From: Pseudocercospora fijiensis CIRAD86
Lineage: Eukaryota > Ascomycota > Dothideomycetes > Mycosphaerellales > Mycosphaerellaceae
Length of the DNA: 64,000 nucleotides
Assembly (NCBI RefSeq): GCF_000340215.1
Contig: NW_006921554.1
Coordinates: forward strand, 269,868 to 333,867
Direction: 5' to 3'
A program made the translations under genes and the position numbers. Shown here one piece after another: positions 44,060 through 52,504 of this stretch. Numbering within the stretch: the first letter of the stretch is position 1; every line of letters begins with the position of its first letter. The notes beneath the pieces are model-generated. The model worked only from the letters and a program-made list of their open reading frames with translations. It was not told the origin of the DNA and made no database searches.

Positions 44060-45464
44060 TTAATTAGCGTTAGAAAGTACTTAATCTTAGCAAAGTTTAT
44101 AGTCGTAGTTTAATTTAGCCTCGTCCGTTCCTTCTAAGCTCGACCTAACGCACTCTACGCCCGTAGCAAGACTAGAAACTAGTAAGAAACCTAGCCCTCG
44201 ACGGGGCGAAGGTACAGCTCTAGTAGCGGTATCCGAACAAGAGGCGATTAGTAAGGAAACTAGTATAATTGCTTCTACTATAGAAGCGGACAATAAGCGC
44301 TTAGGTACTTAGTCGGCTAAGTAAGCGGCTATAGAAGATAGTAAAGAAGACAGTATAGAAGGAGCGGAAGTAGAAGAAGAAGGTAAGGTTAATAAGGACA
44401 ACCTAGTAGAAGAGGTGCCCGATAAACTAACGCCTCGAGGCAAAGGCAAAGGCAAAGGTCTAGTTAAAGGCAAGGCAGTAAAGTAGACAGCGGACATTAA
44501 ACTCCTCGTCCTTCGAGTCCTTATCTAGCACTCTTATAGCTTCTATTACGAGCCGCTTAGTAGTTTCGTTAATAAGTGCAAGACGGAGATAGAATAGACC
44601 GCTAAGCGAGAGTTGTCGTTAGCACTAAAGTGTCCGAAGAACCTAAAGCGTATTGTCTTTAGTAAAGGCAAGGTAAAGGGTTGGATTAGTAAGAGGTTAG
44701 ATAACCTATTAAGGACTACATCTAAGGACAAGAATCCGAGTACTATAGACATTAAGTTAGATAAGTTAATAGCTATAATAGAAGCTAAGAAGAAGGACAA
44801 GGAAGCTAGTAAGCAGACTACAGCCGAAGAAGAATAGATAGACAAAGAGAAGGAGGCCTTATTCGATATAGCAATAGGTCGCTTAACGAGTACTAGTCCT
44901 TCGACAACGAGTCGCCCTTAGAGCGAGTTTAATGCTAAAGAACAGGCGGAGATAGAAGATAATCTAGAAGCCGCCGCTAAGGACAATAATAGTCGTAATC
45001 GGAAGGCATAGGCTCGAGTTGTAAGCGAAGGCCTCTTACTTAATCGTACGAGTAGCAAGTCGCTTCGATAGGCTAGTATTACTAAGAAGAATCTAATCGG
45101 CGAGTATACTATAGCCTCTAATAATCTTGCTAATCTTGCCGAGAAGGATATAAAGCAATCTAAGCGCTAGTTTAATAGTATACTAGACCTAGAGCGAGAG
45201 GCTAACTCCTTTAAGAAGCGGAAGATCGAGTTATTAGAGGCATAAGCTAGATCGAATACGAGGGTAGAGGATCTAGCAGCGGCGCTTAATGCTAATCGTA
45301 AGGCGACGGCGGCGAGGTTTGATAGCGTATAGGTAACGGTAGATAGTCTTAAATTAACAGTGTCTAACTTACAAAGGTCGGTAGAAGGTGTTAGAGCGAC
45401 GGCGATAGAGACAAAGAGTAGTATTAATAAGCTAAAGGCGTTATTGTTAGCGAAGTTAGGTTAA
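44060..45464 (+). pseudogene. Accessory (Myb/SANT-like?) protein of a PIF/Harbinger-like element
   Basis: A plus-strand frame free of indels for over 450 codons, ending at TAA 45462-45464. N-terminal Ser/Thr-rich region with PSPRRGEGTALVAVSEQEAI, an acidic stretch, KGKGKGLVKGKA, then a compact helical part TADIKLLVLRVLI-stop-HSYSFYYEPLSSFVNK (the placing suits the DNA-binding domain that partners Harbinger transposases), a Lys-rich segment NLKRIVFSKGKVKGW, and a C-terminal half likely to be coiled coil. Few stops, and TG/CA partly kept, so less mutated than average. Harbinger elements carry a transposase plus a Myb-like partner; the convergent transposase next door is why I propose this role. 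The DNA-binding assignment itself is weak. Confidence 0.5.
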
Positions 45465-46960
45465 TAGATTTCGACATTCGGATATATATTATAGAAGAGA
45501 TTAGGTTTCGCTAAGTATCGAGGTTGTCGCTATATTTACTAGGAGCTAACCGATTATAATTAAACGGCCTTCCCCTTTAGTAATATAACCGAGAATCGTA
45601 ACCTTAGCGTCGGTTGTAGCCGCTAGCCGGCTTTAGAAGTTATCGTAATTTCTAGGATATAACAACTTCTTTACTATTACATTAATATTAGGACAACTAC
45701 CTACGCATTACCGGTTATAGTATACTCTTTGCCGACTGCCTTTGCCTATCGTTTGCGACCTTAAACGCGAAAATCTATCCGTTACTCGACTAGCGGATAA
45801 AGCCTAAGGTAATGCCGGATTGTTAGTACTATATAGTTAAATCGCTATCCTATAATATCCGGATTTCTTCGACTAATTCTATAACCTTGTTGCCTTAAAC
45901 ACACTATATAGTTGTGCAATAATACTAATACCCTCTAATATAGTGCGACCGGTTATATACCGACCTATATCGAGCCCTTAAACTAATTCAATCCCTAATA
46001 ATTCTCGAGTTTGCCGAAGCCCTATTTAACGAGAATTCGAACGCTAGCAAGTCGAGTATTTGCTATACGCCTATCCTTAGTAATCTAACGCTAACTACGG
46101 TAATTAGCGAATAGAGATATATAGCTATAGAGGTTTAAATAAGCGTTATTACTAGTAACGAAGATAGCCGGCCGGCGGAGCTCTAGATAGCCTAGTAGGT
46201 TAAATATTGCTCGGATCTTCGCTAGAACACATGTCTGTCTATATATATTCTAGTTGTTCGCTAGTCTAAGGAATAGCCTTAACATCGACGGCAACAGTCT
46301 ATCCGGAGTAGCTATACCTTAGTATTTAAAGCTATTAGCTTTATAATAAGACGAGTATATTATCTTCTACTACTAGTCGTTCTTAGGCATAGATATCGCC
46401 TAGAATACGCTATTAACGAAGCCCTATATCTTATTGTCTCCGAAGGAAGACTCTATAGTAATACACTCGGCATAGTACTGCAACCTATTGTAGTTAAGAC
46501 CTAGCTACTAATCGACTAAATCGGACTAGGTTGAATATAGCAATTCGATCGTTCTATTAAAGACAACCGAGTGCTATAAGATACTACGACCGAAGAGCCT
46601 TGCTTAGTAGTACTACCTGTCCGGATAGGCTATTCTTTAATAGACTATATATAGCGCTTGCTACGGCTCTGCTTTATACCTTAAAGGGCGGAAACGCAAT
46701 GTTTCTATACCTAGCAATAGCTTAGACAACTCGATAAGCTATGCTCGAGTAAAGCGTATATTACGGCGGCAAACCTTATCGTCTATCTAGTCTAAGTACT
46801 ATTAGAAGTGCGTAGACCTAAAGGGTACACGAGTTTTACGCCTTCTCGTATAGCGCTATATAATATAGTATAGGAAGTCGTATCTATAGCCTTCGAGGTC
46901 TAAGGCCGTATATAGAAGTCGTCTTCTACGCCTCTAAGACGCCCTTTAATAAAACAGCAA
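45461..46960 (-). pseudogene. PIF/Harbinger-like DDE transposase
   Basis: Minus-strand frame with IDDKVCRRNIRFTRAQ-like N-terminal segment, FRPLRYKAEP, IQGFVNSVFQAISMPKND, KIIYSSYYKANSFKYQGIAT, PDRLLPSMLRLFLRLANN and NQNIYRQTCVLAKI. These match the DDE_Tnp_4 signature FVDGT...RP...Q...YSGHKR.HALKFQ.VV.PDGLI...GP..GR.HD of PIF/Harbinger enzymes. The first catalytic Asp-Gly is Asn-Ser here (GATGGC to AATAGC), explained by RIP. The stop codon (TTA at 45461-45463 on the plus strand) overlaps the stop of the convergent accessory gene. Confidence 0.7.
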
Positions 46961-47189
46961 GAAAGAGGCCTTTATTTAATGCCAAAGTAATAATCTATGC
47001 TTATACATTTACCTACACTATACTAGTTTATATGCTAATTACAGGTCTTTAGATATTGCTAAGGCGGCCTAACTTCCTTCCGACTGTACGATCTAGGTGT
47101 CTCTCGCTGCACCTAATTTTGTATACTTCCGGCGATAGCCGTATCTAACTAGAAAGAGACGATAGGGAACTTAAAACTATATAGGAAGG
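46961..47189. other. Right part of the Harbinger-like insertion
   Basis: Non-coding, with CA and TG partly kept (TGTCTCTCGCTGCACC at about 47098). The border with the pogo-like frame lies between about 47120 and 47190. Confidence 0.35.
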
Positions 47190-48180
47190 TTTAGGTGCTA
47201 AAACGCTAGAGTTTAACCGGTTTAAGGCGATAATAAAGCGGCTAGATATAAAGCCGCGGAATGTATAGAATTTCGATAAAACTAGCTTCTAGGTTAGAAT
47301 TAGTAGTAACAAGTATATTGTTATATAGATACGAAGCGGCGCGCCTAGACCGAGTATAATAGCAACTATACGTATATAACTGTCGTCGAGACTGTAAACG
47401 CGTTTAGTAAGGTAGTTAACTATTAGTTAATCGTTAAAGGTATAATAGTCTAAGAACGGTAGGTACCGAAGGAAGGTAAGTCTATTACTACTACTACTAC
47501 TATTGCTACTTCCGAGTCCGAGTCCGCTTCCGAGGTAACGATACCTATTAACTATACCCTCGTTCTTAGGCAAGGACAACTTCTTAATTACTGTTAACGA
47601 GTCTAGATATATAACCGACGATACTGTAATATATTATATCCGCTAGTTTAAGCGAAAGACGAGGCCCGAAGATTTAAACGAGTAGAGGGTGTTATTATAC
47701 GATAATTACGGCTCCTACTACTTTAAGGAATTTGCAGCCTTTATAAAGCGGTATAGGATTCAATTATAGGGCCTATAACTATACACTTTATACTTTATAT
47801 AGCCTTTAGATATAGTCCTATTTTAGGTGTATAAGCTAAGGTATAGGCAAGCGGTACTAGAGGCTATATACCGTAGTATTAGTAAATTCGGAATACCTAA
47901 GTTTGTTAAGGCACTCTTAGCTATTCGGGCTAAGACATTTACTTTATATAATATAAGGGCGGCATTCCGGAAGACAGGTATATTCCTAATTAATAGGGAG
48001 GTCCCTTATAAGTATATTCGAGATTAGTATAGGGCTACTAAGTATAATTAGAACTAGTAAGCAATTAAGAGCGAGTTAGTATAGGAAGAAGCCTAGTATA
48101 ATAAATCGCTAGTAATAGCCGATATAGCTTAGTAGGAGCATATCGCATTAGTTAAGTAACAACGTTCTGCGGAGCCTACT
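47190..48180 (+). pseudogene. Pogo/Tc5-like transposase, catalytic part
   Basis: Frame with EFNRFKAIIKRLDIKPRNV, QNFDKTSFQVRISS (catalytic NFDETGFQ with Glu to Lys and Gly to Ser, both TG to TA changes), SGAPRPSIIATI, later VLLYDNYGSYYFKEFAAFIK (second catalytic Asp; consensus LLLDGHGSH...F), the QPLD motif, VYKLRYRQAVLEAI, and AKTFTLYNIRAAFRKTGIFLIN, the standard C-terminal motif of this DDE_1 family. The open frame at 47827-48027 is a surviving part of this gene. RIP-type stops elsewhere. Confidence 0.75.
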
Positions 48181-48208
48181 ATTATCGATCCGGAAGGCTA
48201 GTCGTACG

Positions 48209-48330
48209 TAGGGCTCGGGCGGGTAGCTAGGGCTCGGGGAATCCTTAAGGGTCTCTATACTACTACTACGACTTCCGATACTATATACGACTTCCGAACG
48301 CCTCTATAAATCGCCCTCGAAGAGGTTATA
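48209..48330 (+). repeat. Exact 122-bp duplicate of the MULE right end and its flank
   Basis: Identical to 40229-40350. No MULE interior lies to its left, so this is a copied junction fragment and not the end of a second element. Confidence 0.9.
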
Positions 48331-48342
48331 CTATAGGGCACT

Positions 48343-48359
48343 TTAGGGTTAGGGTTAGG
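48343..48359 (+). repeat. Short interstitial telomere-like array
   Basis: TTAGGGTTAGGGTTAGG, nearly three units of the fungal telomere repeat, directly after the copied MULE junction (13 bp away) and just before a tandem array. Confidence 0.8.
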
Positions 48360-48390
48360 CGTATAGCGGGCGTATAGTAGGGCGCCGGCG

Positions 48391-49085
48391 TCGGGCTAAT
48401 TAGCTATAACTAGCGATACGGCAAGGGCCGCGGGCTAATTAGCTATAACTAGCGATAGGAACGCTCGCCCTCGCGCGCGACGTCGACGAGCCCTATTTAC
48501 TATTTATCGCCTCCCTTATAGAACTATTCTCTATTTATTCGATATTATAATATCGAAGGTATAAAAGAATATATTCTCGCGCCTACTCGTAGGCCGCCTA
48601 CGTATATTACGAGCTAAATAAGAAGGCGGTCGTATTCTAAGTCGTATCTCGACTACGCCTACGTCGGGCTAATTAGCTATAACTAGCGATATAGTAAGGG
48701 CCGCGGGCTAATTAGTTATAACTAGCGATAGGAACGCTCGCCCTCGTACGCGACGTCGACGAGCCCTATTTACTATTTATCGCCTCCCTTATAGAACTAT
48801 TCTCTATTTATTCGATATTATAATATCGAAGGTATAAAAGAATATATTCTCGCGCCTACTCGTAGGCCGCCTACGTATATTGCGAGCTAAATAAGAAGGC
48901 GGTCGTATTCTTAGTTATATCTCGACTACGCCCGCGTCGGGCTAATTAGCTATAACTAGCGATACGGCAAGGGCCGCGGGCTAATTAGCTATAACTAGCG
49001 ATAGGAACGCTCGCCCTCGCGCGCGACGTCGACTAGCCCTATTTACTATTTATCGCCTTTCTTATAGAACTATTCTCTTAGAGCA
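48391..49085 (+). repeat. 273-bp tandem repeat, about 2.5 units
   Basis: Units at 48391-48663, 48664-48936 and 48937 to about 49085 (partial). Each unit contains two copies of GGGCTAATTAGCTATAACTA with AATTAGCTATAACTAGC. Units differ at few positions, mainly transitions. A fragment recurs near 50440-50475. Function unknown. Confidence 0.85.
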
Positions 49086-49100
49086 CTCTCTACGAGCTAT

Positions 49101-49610
49101 ACCGCGAAGATACCCTCCGCGGCCTTCGCGAAGTAGTCTTAATAACTCGCTATACTCTATATACCGCTAAGGACGCATTTAATAGCAAAGTCGGTATCTA
49201 TACGAAGGTTAGTCTCGCCTTTACCCCTTTAACGCGCCGCCCGTTATATACTAACCTAAGTAGGTTTATATCTGCGGCGCGACTTTGTCTATACGTAGCT
49301 TCGCCGTCCGCGTTACTTTTAGTCTCCTCCGTACTAGTAAGAAAGTTCTATAGGAACCGCGAAGATGCCCTCTACGGCCTTCGCGAAGTAGTCTTAATAA
49401 CTCGCTATACTCTATATACCGCTAAGGACGCATTTAATAGCAAAGTCGGCATCTATACGAAGGTTAGTCTCGCCTTTACCCCTTTAACGCGCCGCCCGTT
49501 ATATACTAACCTAAGTAGGTTTATATCTGCGGCGCGACTTTGTCTATACGTAGCTTCGCTATCCGCGTTACTTTTAGTCTCCTCCGCACTAGTAAGAAAG
49601 TTCTATAGGA
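49101..49610 (+). repeat. 255-bp in-frame tandem duplication within the helicase remnant
   Basis: 49101-49355 and 49356-49610 are near-identical. 255 bp is 85 codons, so the duplication keeps the reading frame of the helicase-like gene. Differences are few and are C/T or G/A. Confidence 0.85.
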
Positions 49611-50340
49611 ATAGTTAAAGCGCCTTATCGCCGGTAGCTTAGTCGTTCTTATACTAATAAATAACAAGTTCGTATCTCGCGCTATTATCGCTACTATTGC
49701 CGCTCGACTACTAGAGGGACTTTAGTAGAATCTACCTAAGCTTAATCTCGCCTTTGCCCGTCCTAAGGAGTTAGAGCTAGATCCTACTATAGAATATCTT
49801 ATAGTAGAGGACCGTAGCGGACTTTTCGAAGCCAATCGGTATACCTTGCTTAGCCTTTAGCGTATAATACGCAAGGGTTTCCCCTTGTTAGAGTACCTCG
49901 TTAGTATATAGCCTTACATTTCGGCGCCTAAGTATATTAAAGCATAGCCGAAGCGAGATCTAAGCTCTGTCCTAGTTAATAACTCTAACGAGAGCTTCGA
50001 GAATATTAATATAGTTAAGTACTAGCCTTCTAAGCCTAATAGTACTCTAGACGCCTTCTAACTAGAAGCGCTCCGTCGTATTCTAACGGCGCGTCTTGCT
50101 ATTATTTAAGGCCTACCCGGTACTAGCAAGACCTATGTCTCTATATAAGCTATTAAAGTAATACTCGAGAACTAGAATAAGGGAGATCTACTAATAATTA
50201 TCGCTTATTAGACTAACTACGCTATCGACTAGTTTTTACGTTATATCGCTATATTTAAGGAAGAATTTGTACGTCTCGGTAGTCGTAGTAAGGACAAGGA
50301 TGTCGTTAAGCCGCTTCGTTAGGATACGACGAAGCGCTTC
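49101..50340 (+). pseudogene. UPF1/ZNFX1-type superfamily 1 helicase remnant
   Basis: Reading through RIP-type stops, the frame includes LREVVLITRYT, KVGIYTKVSLAF, then RLIAGSLVVLILINNKFVSR, LNLAFARPKELELDPTIEYL, LFEANRYTLLSLQRIIRKGF and LEALRRILTARLAI, ahead of the Walker A motif GLPGTSKTYVS (GPPGTGKT before RIP), then NKGDLLIIIAY-stop-TNYAID-stop-FL and FVRLGSRSKDKDVVK. TNxAxDQ and VRLGSRSK after the P-loop are typical of the UPF1/NFX1-type helicases that act on RNA. Motifs III to VI are missing: the frame ends near 50340 in a hairpin repeat. It is therefore a truncated gene copy. Its surroundings (telomere-like repeat, tandem arrays) suggest a subtelomeric origin, as an inference. Confidence 0.7.
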
Positions 50341-50515
50341 TAGTTAGTAAGCCGCTTCGCTAGGATACGACGAAGCGCTTAAGAAACATTAAAGCAAGAA
50401 GGCGTTCGTATTCTAAGTCGTATCTCGACCGCGCCCGCGTCTAGCTAATTAGCTATAACTAGCGATACGGCCCTCGCTCCGTTAGAACGCGACGGAGCGC
50501 TTCCGGTTAAGAAAC
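50300..50515 (+). repeat. Repeated hairpin-forming segments
   Basis: Three related units (about 50312-50340, 50352-50382 and 50465-50500), each with GCTTCG or GCTCCG at one side and CGAAGC or CGGAGC at the other, e.g. CGCTTCGCTAGG then ACGACGAAGCGC, and the last two are followed by AAGAAACAT. They cut off the helicase frame. Confidence 0.6.
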
Positions 50516-50851
50516 ATACGGGGTACGTATTCCCCTATCCCTTACCCTCCGGTTCCGTAAGTAGGGATTTACCTATCTTCTTAGCTATACTTTTAGTCTT
50601 ATATTAAGTATACGAGGTACCCTTTCCCGAAATCTAGCTAACCTGTCTACCCGATATTAATCAAATATTATTAGAACCTAGCTAACTATCTAATTAAATA
50701 GCCTTCCTTCGCTGTTACGGAAGGCTACTACGAACCTTACCCTGTATCTCGTATTACTCCGCCTATCGCCTAGCAAGGACTTTTACCTTTAATAATATAC
50801 CTACTAGTAATACTCTTTAGGTTTACTTATCCTACGGTCCGATAGAGGAAT
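50516..50851. other. Spacer without recognised features
   Basis: No frame can be followed. One short inverted pair, CCTTCCTTCGCTGTTACGGA with GGAAGG (50702-50725), forms a plausible hairpin. Confidence 0.4.
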
Positions 50852-50916
50852 AACTTAAAACTTTTAGTACGTACCTAAAACGCCTAGTTTTAGGTACGTA
50901 CCTAAAGTTTTAAGTT
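50852..50916. repeat. Palindrome P1 (TTAGGTACGTACCTAA family)
   Basis: Two near-perfect 30-bp arms (AACTTAAAACTTT then a TACGTACCTAAAAC core) around a 3-5 bp centre. First of at least seven such sites between here and 59730. Confidence 0.8.
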
Positions 50917-51195
50917 GTTTATAGTGTCCTTTAATTACTAGACTTTAGGTTTTGTAACGTCTACGGGAAGGCCGTAGGTAGTATACGAACCTACTTATAC
51001 GTACTGCTTTATACGCAAAATATACTGCGCTACTATTCCTTGCTCTCTTATATATAAAATATATCGCTAGAAAGGGGTAGCCCTTTCTAGTATTAGTAGT
51101 TTCCGCGAGATAGAACTACTACCTCCTCGAATTCTATACTTATTAGCGCGGCTTATATATAAGCTTTGCCCTCCGCTATTAACGGAATTAACACG
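50917..51195. promoter_or_regulatory. Upstream region of the 1,669-codon frame
   Basis: No coding frame. It is the expected promoter region of the large frame that starts at 51196; no defined motif is visible. Confidence 0.25.
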
Positions 51196-51930
51196 ATGCC
51201 GCCTAAAGGATAGCGTAAGCTACTCGGTACTAAAGAGGAAGAGCGGAAGAAGAAGGCCGAACGTACCGCGAGGAAGTTAGCGAGTACGGCTCTGCGACGA
51301 GCCTAGAAGAAAGTATAGTAAGCCGAGCAAGATCTAGGCGTAGCATCTTCTTCGTCTATACTACTACTGTATCTAGCCGCTATATCGTCTACCTCCTCGG
51401 CTACCTAATCTATCCCCTATATTAACCCTCTACTTCGTAGCTAAATAGGCGTAGTAGGTAGTTAAACACTCTAGAGTTAGTACTATTCGGCTAGTTAGGG
51501 ACGGCTACTTCTCCTAGTACTACGACTACTACCGCTCTCTTTATAGACAGCGCTGCGTATAAACACTAGAGATAGGCTATAGCTCCTCGCTGCCTATATT
51601 AACTAGCTTAAGATCGACGATGTTATCGCGGTAGTCGATTAATTCGCTAAAGCTAACGCCGCTAGCTCTGCTCTAAGGGATAGTACTTCTACGTCTATCG
51701 TTTAATAATCGATCGTATAGGCTATCCCTACCTACGACTAGCCTCGGTTAGCTATTCGGCGGGCTTATCTACGTCCCCTTCTCCCTAAAACAGATAGTAC
51801 TTAACTAGTATACCTATCTAATACTCTCCCTTCGTATATAGGTCCTCTTACCCTACGTAGAATAGTTTACTACCTCGCTCCGATAGCTACTAGACCCCCT
51901 TCGTCCGCTATAGTACAATCCCTACTAGCG

Positions 51931-52230
51931 CTAGCTTCTATACTAGCGATACCTCCCGCGCTAGCTTCTATACTAGCGATATCTCCCTAGCTAGCTTCTA
52001 TACTAGCGATATCTCCCTAGCTAGCTTCTATACTAGCGATACCTCCCTAGCTAGCTTCTATACTAGCGATACCTCCCGCGCTAGCTTCTATACTAGCGAT
52101 ACCTCCCTAGCTAGCTTCTATACTAGCGATACCTCCCGCGCTAGCTTCTATACTAGCGACGCCTTCCTAGCTAGCTTCTATACTAGCGATGCCTTCCTCG
52201 CTAGCTTCTATACTAGCGACGCCGCCTAAG
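51931..52230 (+). repeat. Ten 30-bp tandem repeats with internal hairpin
   Basis: Ten exact-length units, each CTAGCTTCTATACTAGCGAT plus ten variable bases. CGCTAG and CTAGCG flank CTTCTATA, so most units can form a hairpin. In frame they encode LASILAIPPA-type decapeptides, which before RIP were probably Pro/Gln/Thr-rich. Confidence 0.95.
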
Positions 52231-52504
52231 CCTAACTCCTAAGGAAGCGTAGCTTATTCTTCCCTATTACTAGCTTCGAAGTCCGCTACTTAACCTACTT
52301 CGCCGACTCCTTAAAGAAGTCTCTCCTTCCCTCCTATTCTAGAGAGCCCCTCGTTACCTACGACGCCGCCTAAGCTAGACTCCTAAGCAAGCGTAGCTTA
52401 TTCTCCCCTATTACTAGCTTTAAAGTCCGCTACTTAACCTACTTCGCCGACTTCTCGAAGAAGTCTCTCCTTCCCTCCTATTCTAGAGAGCCCCTCGTTA
52501 TCTA
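52217..52504 (+). repeat. 144-bp in-frame tandem duplication
   Basis: Two units, 52217-52360 and 52361-52504, both starting CGACGCCGCCTAAGC. 48 codons each, Ser/Pro-rich (SLSFPPILESPSL). Confidence 0.9.

Larger units (their letters stand above)
42396..48208 (+). mobile_element. Pogo/Tc5-like element, split by a Harbinger-like insertion
   Basis: Two parts of one transposase frame lie at about 42700-43216 and 47190-48180 on the plus strand, with the Harbinger-like pair of genes between. The left border is the sharp break in the Copia Gag at a run of C (42404-42411); the right border is near the duplicated MULE end at 48209. Inverted ends were not found, so it may be truncated. Confidence 0.5.

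Noticed and set aside
44087..44845. Minus-strand open frames opposite the Harbinger accessory gene
   Set aside because: They are antisense to a plus-strand frame that runs much longer, with charged, coding-like composition and codon-phase conservation.
48343..48359. A true chromosome end or telomere
   Set aside because: Fewer than three units and sequence continues on both sides; an interstitial remnant at most. The single TTAGGG-like word near 61689 is too short to count.
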